This document shows positions 25,589-34,723 of a stretch of 40,723 nt of DNA, one piece after another. The translations under genes were made by a program, and so were the position numbers. The notes beneath the pieces are model-generated. The model had not been told where the DNA came from. It saw nothing but the letters and a program-made list of their open reading frames with translations, and did not search any database. The stretch's first letter is position 1. Each line of letters opens with the position of its first letter. This stretch comes from Bacillota bacterium (GTDB taxonomy: Bacteria > Bacillota > Clostridia > Acetivibrionales > DUMC01): assembly GCA_013314855.1 (NCBI GenBank), contig JABUEW010000029.1, positions 1 to 40,723 on the forward strand, in the 5' to 3' direction.

Positions 25589-27958
25589 CTATGATATCGC
25601 ACTTTTAATCTTATATTGCTTGGGAGTTTTCCCGTATTTGGACTTGAACTTTTTAATAAAGTACTGGGAGCTGGAATATCCAACTACAGTAGCGATTTCT
25701 TCGATGGATAGGTTGGTTGATGTCAGCAGCTCTTTTGCCAATTCTAGCCTTGCTTCAATAAGATAGTCAATAAAATATATGCCGGTCTCTTCTTTAAATA
25801 TCCGGCTGAGATAATTCGGGCTTAGATACATGGCATTCGCGACGCTATTCAAAGATATATCCTGGTTGGCTATATTGGCATTAATATACTCTTTAACCTT
25901 CTTTACCAACTCCTTGTTCCTTTCGCACTGCCAGTCATCCGTATGAACAAAAATTTGCTCCAAAATATTACCTATCCAAAGTTCCAGTTCCTCTATATTG
26001 CTGATTTTGTTAAAATATGAGTATATATTTCTATCATATAGTACAGTTTTATCCGTGTTTGTTCGTTCTAAGGTATCGGCAACAGAGGTAATAATGTGAT
26101 ATAAAATATTCATTACATAATTGTATGGATAACATTCATTCCTGATGGAAGAAACGAGGCTATGCAGGCTGGAGAGAGCCGCAGCCTTATTTTGGGTTGT
26201 CAAACTATTTGAGAATTCTTCCAATGAGAGCTTTTCAAACTCTCTGTTATTATTTTCCCAATTAAGTACTTCATTCAGTAAAAACAAATCCTTATCCGGA
26301 TATATATAACTGTACTTTACACAGGTTTGAGCTTCGCTATATGACCTTGATAAGGACAGTACATCATCACATATACTCCCTATACCGGCATTTACCCTGA
26401 TTCCGTGGGTCTCCTTGACATACTTACATATTTCCTTAACTATACCTGCCACGTCTATATTAGCAAACTTAAGATTCACAACACTAAGAATGCTGTCACC
26501 GTCCTTCGTGCAGTAGAAACTCACATCCATGTTAAAGGAATTTCTTTCTATATACTCCATAATTTCAATGGTTGTATATTCAAATGTTTTTAAATCCATG
26601 GACGAGACCTTACCCACTTTTAATATTATGATACAATAGAAATCGTGATAAAAATCAATACGCAGTTGTTTTAGCCTGCTATTAACTTCTTCACGGCTGA
26701 GATAATTGCCGTTAATAAGGTTAAGAAGAAAGTGATGTTTTAAAATAGGGATATTATCTTCGAGCTTTTTTTCCTGTTCCTTTACTTTAAATGCAAGAGA
26801 GTTTAAAGCAGTATTTATAAAGTCGTACTCATTTTTTACCAATTCGGACGGCGAAGATGCTAATACTGCCCTGGTTACCCTAACCAGTTTCTTTAGCGGA
26901 GAGTAGAAATTCCTAGCAGAAAGCAGCGTTAGAATAACCCCTATAAGCAGTATGAATAAGGCTATAAAGATAATTACATTATTTAGGTAGCGGTACCCTT
27001 CAGTAATCTTAAAAACTGGTTTTATGGCTATATACTTCCAATTGTTGTATTCCGAGGTTACGTACGAAACTACTGATTTCTTTCCGTTAAAATTCGTAGT
27101 AAAGTAGCCGTTCCTGCTAGAATTATTTATTTTATCTCTACTACTACCGAATAGTTTACTAATATCAGCATTTAAATATTTTTTCTCACTGTGTAAAATT
27201 ACAGTGCCATTTTCATTTACTATTAAAATTTGTCCAAAATCTATAGGAGCAGAATCCTTTATTATATTGTACAGCACATCTTCAGATATTGATATGGCTA
27301 TACCGCCTAATAAATTATTATTTGAAGTTGAAAAAGGAAACTTTCTTATGAATGTAATCACATTCTTATAAGGTAACTCTACGCTGTTCGGATTTTTAAC
27401 TTTTCTTGCGCCAACCCATGTGTAATTGCCATCCATGCTATCCAAAATCTTTATCCATTCTACATCAATCCAGTCCTGCTTGAAGGGCAGGGAAAGGTAC
27501 TTCATACCTTCAGTTGAAAGAACAATATTATTCTTCTTATAATATATTGATATTGAATCAATAACAGGATTCAATACTTTCAAAGACCTCAAGTGATTGT
27601 ATGCTTTGCCTATTCCTGATACATTTCCTTCAACAGGGTTTGAGAAAAAATATATTATGTCCTGCTTATCAGCGGTATCCTGCAGGATGGACAGGGATAT
27701 CTTATCTATGCTTAAGAGCACAAAACTGTCTACAGACTTCTTGAGATGTCCTAACAGCTCGGAATTTGCTTTTATTGTTTGATTTTCCATATTCTTAAAT
27801 ATAAATTGATAAGAAAAACCTGAAATAATAGCAGTACATACTACAATAACAATGAAATATGACAGCAAAAGATTAAGCAGTGTACTGCTGATTTTTCTCT
27901 CATAATTGATACTGCAAACAAAATTAGATAGCCTTGCTTTTAGTCTATTTAAAAACAT
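25589..27958 (-). CDS. Membrane-bound AraC-family regulator with extracellular sensor
   Basis: This 789-residue protein combines a transmembrane segment near the N-terminus (LLSYFIVIVVCTAIISGFSY, about 30-50), an extracellular region of about 270 residues resembling a Cache sensor, a second membrane segment (VIIFIALFILLIGVILTLLS, about 328-347), a cytoplasmic linker, and a C-terminal AraC double helix-turn-helix (about 690-785: ISLNSVANAMYLSPNYLSRIFKEETG, then IEEIATVVGYSSSQYFIKKFK). This layout is common next to Lpl/Ytc sugar transporters, where the sensor detects a sugar or its binding protein and activates the uptake operon. It is divergent from the transporter genes at 28285, whose promoter has matching direct repeats. 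Confidence 0.9.
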   Translation of the reverse strand: MFLNRLKARLSNFVCSINYERKISSTLLNLLLSYFIVIVVCTAIISGFSYQFIFKNMENQTIKANSELLGHLKKSVDSFVLLSIDKISLSILQDTADKQDIIYFFSNPVEGNVSGIGKAYNHLRSLKVLNPVIDSISIYYKKNNIVLSTEGMKYLSLPFKQDWIDVEWIKILDSMDGNYTWVGARKVKNPNSVELPYKNVITFIRKFPFSTSNNNLLGGIAISISEDVLYNIIKDSAPIDFGQILIVNENGTVILHSEKKYLNADISKLFGSSRDKINNSSRNGYFTTNFNGKKSVVSYVTSEYNNWKYIAIKPVFKITEGYRYLNNVIIFIALFILLIGVILTLLSARNFYSPLKKLVRVTRAVLASSPSELVKNEYDFINTALNSLAFKVKEQEKKLEDNIPILKHHFLLNLINGNYLSREEVNSRLKQLRIDFYHDFYCIIILKVGKVSSMDLKTFEYTTIEIMEYIERNSFNMDVSFYCTKDGDSILSVVNLKFANIDVAGIVKEICKYVKETHGIRVNAGIGSICDDVLSLSRSYSEAQTCVKYSYIYPDKDLFLLNEVLNWENNNREFEKLSLEEFSNSLTTQNKAAALSSLHSLVSSIRNECYPYNYVMNILYHIITSVADTLERTNTDKTVLYDRNIYSYFNKISNIEELELWIGNILEQIFVHTDDWQCERNKELVKKVKEYINANIANQDISLNSVANAMYLSPNYLSRIFKEETGIYFIDYLIEARLELAKELLTSTNLSIEEIATVVGYSSSQYFIKKFKSKYGKTPKQYKIKSAIS

Positions 27959-28167
27959 CTATAACCTCCAGTGGTGCAAGTCGAGGACCTTCTTATATGT
28001 TCTTTCCAAATATTAATTATAACATAATTATAGCAGTATGAGAACTATTTTCAATGCAACAAATTTTGAAGACTGCTGTAATTGTCTTTTCAATGAGTTT
28101 AGGCCACATATGTGATAAGTTTTTATACATTTTTATTGATTATATATGTCTGGTTTTTTAAAAAAAC

Positions 28168-28231
28168 ATTGATTATTAACCATTATTATTGATTATTAAA
28201 ATTGACGTTAAAGATAGAGGAGGCTTATAAT
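28168..28231 (+). promoter_or_regulatory. Transporter promoter with AraC-type direct repeats
   Basis: ATTGATTATTAA occurs twice, at 28168-28179 and 28188-28199, 20 bp apart. TTGACG (28202-28207) and TATAAT (28226-28231), 18 nt apart, follow at once. Direct repeats two helical turns apart and touching the -35 are the usual site for an AraC-family activator. The regulator at 25589-27958 is the obvious partner, but this is inferred from position. The rest of the 27959-28284 gap shows no gene. Confidence 0.65.
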
Positions 28232-28284
28232 AAATTCATAAAACTTAATGTAAAAAACAGAGAAAGACAAGGAGACTTGTAATT

Positions 28285-29232
28285 TTGAAAATACCGAATA
28301 TTAAACAAGATAATGTAAATAAAGCAAGACATAATATATTTAAAGAATACTGGAAATATAGGTACCTATTTCTTCTATTAGCATTTGGACTAATATACTA
28401 TATTATATTCCATTATATACCAATGTATGGCATAGTTATTGCTTTTAAGAACTACAAATTCAGATTGGGGGTTTTCGGTAGCCCATGGATAGGTTTTGAA
28501 AACTTTAGAACCATGTTTAGAGGCGTTGATTTTTTTAATGTTTTCAGGAACACTCTGATAATAAGCTTCTATAAACTTATTTTTACCTTCCCTGCACCAA
28601 TTATACTTGCGCTTTTACTTAATGAAGTAAGGAATAGAGCATATAAAAAGACTATACAGACTATAAGTTATTTACCACATTTTTTATCATGGGTAATTCT
28701 TGCAGGCGTGTTCATGCAGCTTCTTTCTCCTTCCCAGGGGCCTATAAACTATATTATTAAGTCATTAGGAGGAAAAGCCATATACTTTTTGGGTGACCCA
28801 AAGTGGTTTAGGACAACTCTTGTTGCTACTTCAGTATGGAAGGGAATCGGGTGGGGATCTATAATATATATTGCATCAATATCAAGTATAAATCCTGAGC
28901 TATATGAAGCTGCATATATTGATGGCGCAAACAGATTTGTGCAAACTATTAAAATAACCCTTCCGTCCATTGTACCTGTTATTACAATAATGTTCATACT
29001 TAGCACTGGATCTCTTATAAATGATGATTTTGATCAGATATTTAATTTATACAATCCTGCTGTTTACGATGTAGCTGATGTTATAAGCACTTACACTTAC
29101 AGAATGGGACTGGTTCAAATGCAGTACAGTTTTTCTACGGCGGTAGGATTATTTAAGAATATTATATCATTTTTACTTATAATGATAACAAACTACATTA
29201 CTTCACGTTTCAGTGAGTATGGAATATGGTGA
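28285..29232 (+). CDS. Sugar ABC transporter permease, LplB type
   Basis: This 315-residue inner-membrane protein has six predicted segments and the binding-protein-dependent transport motif EAAYIDGANRFVQTIKITLP (about 210-230), which contacts the ATPase. The N-terminal FLLLAFGLIYYIIFHYIPMYG and GIVIAFKNYKF are typical of LplB/YtcO permeases for oligosaccharides or aldouronates. The start appears to be TTG 28285 with AAGGAGA at 28269-28275. It is followed by a partner permease and a binding lipoprotein; no ATPase is encoded here, as is usual when a shared MsmX-like ATPase is used. Confidence 0.9.
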   Translation: MKIPNIKQDNVNKARHNIFKEYWKYRYLFLLLAFGLIYYIIFHYIPMYGIVIAFKNYKFRLGVFGSPWIGFENFRTMFRGVDFFNVFRNTLIISFYKLIFTFPAPIILALLLNEVRNRAYKKTIQTISYLPHFLSWVILAGVFMQLLSPSQGPINYIIKSLGGKAIYFLGDPKWFRTTLVATSVWKGIGWGSIIYIASISSINPELYEAAYIDGANRFVQTIKITLPSIVPVITIMFILSTGSLINDDFDQIFNLYNPAVYDVADVISTYTYRMGLVQMQYSFSTAVGLFKNIISFLLIMITNYITSRFSEYGIW

Positions 29233-29291
29233 GTTATTCATAAATGTTTTTAAGTTGACTTGAAAGACTATTTACAGGAGAAAGTTATTTT

Positions 29292-30176
29292 ATGAAAAGG
29301 TCAAAGGGTGAAAAGATTTTCGACATATTTAATTATATATTACTCGGGATTTTAGGGTTCTGCACATTATACCCCTTTCTAAATGTCCTTACGATATCCT
29401 TAAGTACTCCGGCGGATATTAGCAGAGCAGGTTTACGTATATTACCACTTAATCCTGATTTTTATGGTTATAGAAAAATACTACAGAATAGTTATCTTCT
29501 TACAGGATACAAAAATACCATTATAAGGACAGTACTTGGAACAGCAGTTAATGTGGTGTTGTCTGCTATGGTTGCTTACCCTCTGTCAAAGAAATATCTT
29601 CCTCAAAGAAACTTGTGGACATCAATAATTGTTTTTACAATGTTTTTTAGCGGTGGATTGATACCTAGCTATCTTTTGGTACAAAAGCTTAAGCTTACAA
29701 ACACAATATGGGCATTAATACTTCCTGGTGCAATTAATACATTTAATATGATAATTATCAGGAACTATTTTATGTCTCTTCCAGTTGAACTGGAAGAATC
29801 TGCTAGAATTGACGGAGCTAATGATATAAGAATACTTTTTTCTATCATACTACCTGTAAGTGCTCCGATTATTGCTACTGTTACTCTCTGGTATGCAGTT
29901 GGTCATTGGAATGCATGGTTTGATGCGCTTATATATATAACAAATGAAAAACTTATGGTCCTTCAGGTAATACTTAGAAAGATGGTTGTAGAAGGGTCAA
30001 TGCAATATATGGAAACCAGTGGCACTGAGTTTGTTTCCGAGCACGAATTTCAACCTACTCCCGATGTTATCAAAGCAGCAACTATAATGGTTTCATCAAT
30101 CCCAATTATTATGGTATATCCTTTTGTGCAAAAATACTTCATACAGGGTATTATGATAGGGTCTTTGAAAGGATGA
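29292..30176 (+). CDS. Sugar ABC transporter permease, LplC/YtcP type
   Basis: This 294-residue permease pairs with the LplB-type protein upstream. Signs are LLGILGFCTLYPFLNVLTISLS at the N-terminus, GGLIPSYLLV, the EAA loop EESARIDGANDIRILFSIILP (about 173-193), and the end YPFVQKYFIQGIMIGSLKG. Six membrane segments are predicted. GGAGAAAG precedes ATG 29292, 59 nt after the previous stop. Its C-terminus resembles the minus-strand permease remnant at 22881-23220. Confidence 0.92.
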   Translation: MKRSKGEKIFDIFNYILLGILGFCTLYPFLNVLTISLSTPADISRAGLRILPLNPDFYGYRKILQNSYLLTGYKNTIIRTVLGTAVNVVLSAMVAYPLSKKYLPQRNLWTSIIVFTMFFSGGLIPSYLLVQKLKLTNTIWALILPGAINTFNMIIIRNYFMSLPVELEESARIDGANDIRILFSIILPVSAPIIATVTLWYAVGHWNAWFDALIYITNEKLMVLQVILRKMVVEGSMQYMETSGTEFVSEHEFQPTPDVIKAATIMVSSIPIIMVYPFVQKYFIQGIMIGSLKG

Positions 30177-30253
30177 GATTTTAACAAGCATCCTTGAAAG
30201 TAAATTTTAAGGGGCTTGAATAAAATATAAATCAAACAAGGAGGTTAATTAAA

Positions 30254-31876
30254 ATGCGCAGTAAACTATTTAAAGTAGTTAAAATGGTCTCTATCCTGCT
30301 AGTAGTGTTTATAATGTTTTCATTGGCAGGGTGTGGGAAAACTGAAAAAGATAACGATTCCAAAGGGTCTAAAACTGGCAGTGAAAAGGAACCGGATAGT
30401 GAAAATAAGGAAGAAAAAGTCTATACTATTGACTGGAATGGTTTACAGTATGGACCAGTGAAAGATGATGCACCTGTTAAAAAGATTTTGGAAGAGAAGT
30501 TCAATGTTAAGTTTAACATGATCTATGTAGACAGATCTAAGTATCTTGAATTAATGAACCTGAAGTTTGCTAACAATGAAATACCTGATGTATTTACTGC
30601 ACTAAATGTAAACACACTTATCCAGTGGGTTGATCAGGATTTGCTAGCAGAGATACCGGAATCTTTTATCAGAGAACATGCACCTAATATAGCTAAAGAA
30701 ATCGATAGCTATAAGAAGTATGATGAAAAAGTATGGAAATTTAGTTTAGTAGATGGTAAAAATTATGGTATACTTGCACATAATGCCGATATGGTATACC
30801 ATAGCCCGGTAATATGGAGAAATGATTGGCTTAAAAACGTAGGAATTAACAAACTGCCTGAGACTCTGGCAGAATTTGAAACTGCTCTCTATAAATTTGC
30901 AAAAGAAGACCCTGATAAAAATGGAAAGCCTGATACCTATGGATTATCGGCAGATGGATTTAACGCAATTTATGGAACTTCCGGATATTGGCCTACTTTT
31001 TGGAATAAAAAGGGCAATGAAGTTGTTTGGGGTGGAATTCAACCCGAAATTAAACAGGTGCTTGCTACTCTCAATAAGTGGTATAAAGACGGAGTAATAG
31101 ATCCTGAATTTGTAACCGGTGAAAATCAGGGTGGTTATTGGGCTATTAGCCACGCTTTTGTAAACGGTAGAATTGGAATGACAGCCCGTGGAAACTATTA
31201 TCACTGGAATTACCCCTATTATGAAGGCGAACCTGGCGGTGTAGGCAATTATGAGAACTTTGTAAAGATTCAGCCTAAAACAGCGAGTTATGCTTTTGGC
31301 AGACCTGCTATAGGAGCTGATGGTAAAACTGGAATGGGCATTGGAGGAGTAATTTCACATTTTTGTGTATTTGGTAAACAACTTGAAAAAGACCCTGATA
31401 AATTAGCCAGAATTTTAAAAATACTTGATGCTCTTGCTTCTGATTATGATTTGTACCTGAATGCCAAGTATGGAATAGAAGGACAGCATTGGGATTATAC
31501 TGCTCAGAAAGAGCCCTGGTTTAAAGATGAGTTTAAATCAGTTGAAGCACAAGCTTCAATTGGAGCGGGTAATGCATTCCTTCCATGGCAGAGTATGGAT
31601 TTTTATAGAAAGTTACGTCCCTTCCATTTTGCTTTCGCTGAAAAAAGTGTAAATTACGAGAAGTATGTAAATCAGGTGCCTGTAGGACTTCCTTCCAGCG
31701 GGAAATATAAGGCAGACCTGGATAAGCTTCAGGAACAGACCTTTATGAAAATTATTACTGGGGACCAAAGCATAGATTCCTTTGATACGTTTGTTGATCA
31801 ATGGAATAAAATGGGTGGAGAGCAGCTTACTAAGGAAGCAAATGACTGGTATAAAAGTGTTACTTCAGGCAACTAA
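30254..31876 (+). CDS. Extracellular sugar-binding lipoprotein, LplA/YtcQ type
   Basis: This 540-residue lipoprotein has a signal peptide and the lipobox SLAGC, with C27 as the lipidation site, then a charged linker (about 30-60). The mature part is a type 1 extracellular solute-binding fold (IPDVFTALNVNTLIQWVDQD, WRNDWLKNVGINKLPETLAEF, KNGKPDTYGLSADGF). It delivers a carbohydrate, probably an oligosaccharide, to the two permeases encoded before it. AAGGAGG lies 11 nt before ATG 30254. A strong terminator follows at 32004-32038, so the transporter genes form one transcription unit. Confidence 0.92.
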   Translation: MRSKLFKVVKMVSILLVVFIMFSLAGCGKTEKDNDSKGSKTGSEKEPDSENKEEKVYTIDWNGLQYGPVKDDAPVKKILEEKFNVKFNMIYVDRSKYLELMNLKFANNEIPDVFTALNVNTLIQWVDQDLLAEIPESFIREHAPNIAKEIDSYKKYDEKVWKFSLVDGKNYGILAHNADMVYHSPVIWRNDWLKNVGINKLPETLAEFETALYKFAKEDPDKNGKPDTYGLSADGFNAIYGTSGYWPTFWNKKGNEVVWGGIQPEIKQVLATLNKWYKDGVIDPEFVTGENQGGYWAISHAFVNGRIGMTARGNYYHWNYPYYEGEPGGVGNYENFVKIQPKTASYAFGRPAIGADGKTGMGIGGVISHFCVFGKQLEKDPDKLARILKILDALASDYDLYLNAKYGIEGQHWDYTAQKEPWFKDEFKSVEAQASIGAGNAFLPWQSMDFYRKLRPFHFAFAEKSVNYEKYVNQVPVGLPSSGKYKADLDKLQEQTFMKIITGDQSIDSFDTFVDQWNKMGGEQLTKEANDWYKSVTSGN

Positions 31877-32003
31877 ATCTATAGATACAGACATAAATAT
31901 ATGGATAAATATAAAGATAGACAAAATAAATTAAGGTTTAAATATTGTTTAACTCTATAAAAACTTTTATAATATAAATTGATGTAAATGGGATTTTTAG
32001 TTT

Positions 32004-32038
32004 AAGCCTGACTGGGATAGTCAGGCTTGAGCTTTTTC
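32004..32038 (+). terminator. Rho-independent terminator after the transporter operon
   Basis: AAGCCTGACT (32004-32013) and AGTCAGGCTT (32019-32028) form a perfect 10-bp stem with a GGGAT loop, followed by GAGCTTTTT. It lies 128 nt after the binding-protein gene. The rest of the 31877-32177 gap is AT-rich and shows no gene. Confidence 0.9.
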
Positions 32039-32177
32039 CAAGGATTTTAGTTTTAAGTAGCAGTATTGTTTATGTAGTAAAATGTTAAATTGGTAGCTAA
32101 CATTATCCAAACATTAATATACAAGCATTAAGATCTAAAATATAATTCTAAAATATAATGGAAAGGCAGGTATTAAA

Positions 32178-33491
32178 ATGTTTAACATAACCCAGAAGAA
32201 TAAGCCTGTAACAGCAGTTATAGTAGGAGCCGGGCATCGTGCTTTGGCATATGCAGGATATGCCCTAACTAATCCTGAAAGGCTTAAGATTGTAGGAGTT
32301 GCTGACCCCAATGAATTAAGAAGAAAAAAAGTTGCTGAAACCTTTAATTTCAGTGAAGAGTATTGCTTTAGTTCTGCGGAAGAACTGGCTTCAAAGCCTA
32401 GGTTTGCTGATGCAGCCATTAATGGTACCATGGATCATCAACATGTACCTACATCAATTCCCCTATTGAAAGCAGGCTATCATATCCTGCTAGAAAAACC
32501 TTTTGCCACAAATGAGGAAGAAATGTGGCAGTTGGTTAAAACTGCAGAAAAGTATGACCGCAAAGTAATGATTTGCCATGTATTAAGATATGCACCCTTT
32601 TATAGGGCTATCAAGGAAAGACTTCTTTCAGGAGAAATTGGAGATATTATTAATATTCAAACTGTAGAACATGTCAGTTATCACCATATGGCAGTAGGAT
32701 ATGTGCGGGGCAAGTGGAGAAGTAAGAAATACTGTCATACATCGATGCTGCTGGCTAAATGCTGCCACGACTTGGATCTGATAATGTGGTTTAAAAGCGG
32801 AACAGATCCGGTGTCTGTAGCGAGTTTTGGAGGTAATTATCAGTTTGTCAGGGAGAAAATGCCAAAGGGCGCAGGAAACCGGTGCCTGGTTGACTGCCCT
32901 ATTGAAGAGAACTGCCTGTATTCTGCCAAGAAACATTATATAGACCACCCAGACCGTTGGTCATTCTATGTTTGGGACTGCCTTGAGCATATAGATAACC
33001 CTACAATAGAACAAAAGATAGAATCACTCAAGAAAGATAATATTTACGGTAGATGTGTCTGGAAGTGTGATAATGACGTTGTAGACCATCAGTCGGTGGT
33101 TATATGGTTTAAAGACGGAAGTACAGCAACTCATAACATGATTGGAGGGGCTTCAAAACCCCAGCGTTCAATTCACATTATCGGTACCATTGGCGAAATC
33201 CAGGGGGTATTTGACGATTCTAAATTTGTAATCCGTAAAATCGACCCAAGACCAGGTAAAGAGTATAGCGAGCAAATTGTGGATCTTAATATTACCGGCG
33301 ATATGACGGGCGCTTTTGCAGGTCACGGTGGTGGTGACTTGCGTTTGGCAAGCGATTTCGTTGACTTTGTACAGAACAGACCCCGGTCCATTTCGTGTAC
33401 TTGTATACAGGATTCAATAAACGGACACCTTGCTGCTTTTCTCGCTGATAAATCGATGGAACAACACCGTGTAGTGGACTTCAATATATAA
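32178..33491 (+). CDS. Gfo/Idh/MocA-family oxidoreductase
   Basis: This 437-residue NAD(P)-dependent enzyme has an N-terminal Rossmann fold (AVIVGAGHRALAYAGYAL, then VGVADPNELRRKKVAE), the family motif LLEKPFATNEEEM (about 110-122) and a C-terminal GFO/IDH domain with a cysteine-rich insert (CLVDCPIEENCLY). Members oxidise or reduce sugars or sugar derivatives. It follows the transporter after a terminator, with AAAGGCAGG before ATG 32178, so it is probably controlled separately but belongs to the same sugar pathway. The exact substrate cannot be told. Confidence 0.9.
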   Translation: MFNITQKNKPVTAVIVGAGHRALAYAGYALTNPERLKIVGVADPNELRRKKVAETFNFSEEYCFSSAEELASKPRFADAAINGTMDHQHVPTSIPLLKAGYHILLEKPFATNEEEMWQLVKTAEKYDRKVMICHVLRYAPFYRAIKERLLSGEIGDIINIQTVEHVSYHHMAVGYVRGKWRSKKYCHTSMLLAKCCHDLDLIMWFKSGTDPVSVASFGGNYQFVREKMPKGAGNRCLVDCPIEENCLYSAKKHYIDHPDRWSFYVWDCLEHIDNPTIEQKIESLKKDNIYGRCVWKCDNDVVDHQSVVIWFKDGSTATHNMIGGASKPQRSIHIIGTIGEIQGVFDDSKFVIRKIDPRPGKEYSEQIVDLNITGDMTGAFAGHGGGDLRLASDFVDFVQNRPRSISCTCIQDSINGHLAAFLADKSMEQHRVVDFNI

Positions 33492-33617
33492 AGTAATCCA
33501 ATATAGCAAGACGGGAATTCAATATAGTAGAATTCAGGTGAATGGGCATTACTATTAAAGGTATTTTTCATTAGAGCATTTAGTTGTAAAGATATCGAAC
33601 TTAAGCGTCAAAAAGTT

Positions 33618-33637
33618 TCTCGCCTTTATAGGCGGGA
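33618..33637. other. Hairpin downstream of the oxidoreductase gene
   Basis: TCTCGCCT (33618-33625) and AGGCGGGA (33630-33637) form an 8-bp stem (one G-U pair) with a TTAT loop. No U-tract follows, so termination is only possible. A GAATTC pair (33516-33521 and 33531-33536) lies upstream. The 33492-33732 stretch holds no gene that I can support. Confidence 0.4.
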
Positions 33638-33732
33638 GCTTAAATTGGCGCAAATGATATTGTTACTTTATTTAGGAGGGGGATTTCAAGTTCCCATCTT
33701 AATTCTTAAGCTAAGCTAAATTGTAAATATAG

Positions 33733-33892
33733 TTACATTCTAAACTAACTGCAGCTATAGCTTTTGCTCTTTACCGGCAAGGCTTAAATCTTGAAGAAGC
33801 AGAAATTATTGAGAAAGCTTTAATAGAAAGATATTTTTATAATAAAGACAATTTTTCACTGGATGAAATGCACTTGTGCCTTTTGAAATAGG
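33733..33892 (+). pseudogene. C-terminal remnant of a type III gene preceding csm3 (tentative)
   Basis: An open frame without a start reads AAIAFALYRQGLNLEEAEII, then KALIERYFYNKDNFSLDEM and ends CLLK, 10 nt before a Csm3-like start. Its position suggests the gene just upstream of csm3 in a Csm-type operon, either the small subunit (Csm2 group) or the tail of cas10. The family is not certain. Its 5' part is lost. Confidence 0.35.
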
Positions 33893-33902
33893 AGGGAGAA
33901 AA

Positions 33903-33989
33903 ATGGAATTAAAACTATTGGGAAAATATATCATTAAAGCCAGGATTGGTGCGAAAACAGGGCTACATAAATACCAAAACTTCCCATAA
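33903..33989 (+). pseudogene. Csm3-like RAMP, N-terminal fragment
   Basis: ATG 33903 has AGGAGGGAG just upstream (33891-33899) and codes KLLGKYIIKARIGAKTGLH, the usual first strand of Csm3, where the next residues should be IGG. Instead the frame reads KYQNFP and stops at TAA 33987-33989. The gene was cut at about residue 22 and joined to unrelated sequence. It appears to be the relic of a second type III (Csm-like, III-A or III-D) locus, distinct from the III-C operon at 13373-21579. Confidence 0.6.
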
Positions 33990-34513
33990 GCTTTGAATTC
34001 AAAAACCTTGAGGAAAACATTCAGGTTTTCCTGCTATTGAGTGAAAATTGCTTTGAGGAAAAGATATTTGAAGCAATTTGCCCGCAAAAACTGCCGGAAG
34101 AGTTTGAAGTATTTATTGATAGAGGAAATAATTATATTTCATTATCAACCTGGGGATTTATATTTTGGAATAAATTTGGCAAGAAATATCTTGGGAAAAA
34201 GTTGTATAATCTGCCTCATCTTAAATACTTAGATTCTTTCAAAAAAGATTTTGAAAAAGCGGAACCCGTCCAAAGAACTGATTTACAGCAAAGGCTTGCT
34301 TTTGTATCAGGAATAATATTGAATGAAGGGATGCCGAGCCTGCAGAAACATACAGGTATTAATTTTTCTCCATTAACATCAGTAAAAACATCCGACAGAG
34401 AGCCTATTTGGCATTTTCGTTTAAATGACGGAAGAAGAGTTACTTGCGAAATGAGAGGGAATGAACTTCTTTTAAGAAGATTTGGAGAACATGAGGTAGA
34501 TGATAATCCGTAA
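33971..34513 (+). pseudogene. Unrecognised ORF, 5'-truncated, joined to csm3 fragment
   Basis: The frame is open from 33971, straight after an in-frame stop, and gives about 180 residues; a TTG at 34037 could serve as a start, but no ribosome site is seen. Visible features are KLPISFEFKNLEENIQVFLL, YISLSTWGFIFWNKFGKKY, and the charged end FRLNDGRRVTCEMRGNELL. I do not recognise the family. Because the open frame continues upstream of TTG to the csm3 junction, it is probably the C-terminal part of a longer gene fused there by deletion, possibly from the same lost type III locus. Confidence 0.45.
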
Positions 34514-34632
34514 GAAGGGGATGGTTCTACAAGGAGATGTGACACTGAGCGCTCACTGTAAAAGCATACACAGGACATAGCAGTAGAATTTTACTGTCAA
34601 ACTCAGAAAAATATCTATTAAGTTGTAGATTA

Positions 34633-34641
34633 TGGTATAAT
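34633..34641 (+). promoter_or_regulatory. Extended -10 promoter for the UroD-family gene
   Basis: TGG followed by TATAAT (34636-34641) is an extended -10 element. No matching -35 is obvious. Transcription would begin near 34648, about 28 nt before a short upstream ORF. Confidence 0.5.
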
Positions 34642-34675
34642 ATATACATGCAGATAATACAAAGCAGGTGAGATT

Positions 34676-34723
34676 ATGGATAAAGAAATTTTAATTACTT
34701 ACGAGGAGTGGTATTATGTATAA
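34676..34723 (+). CDS. 15-codon upstream ORF overlapping the UroD-family start
   Basis: ATG 34676, preceded by AGCAGGTGAG, opens a 15-residue frame (MDKEILITYEEWYYV) that stops at 34721-34723, 8 nt past the main start at 34716. It contains the ribosome site of the main gene. Translation of it could couple to or regulate the downstream start. It may also be chance. Confidence 0.35.
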   Translation: MDKEILITYEEWYYV

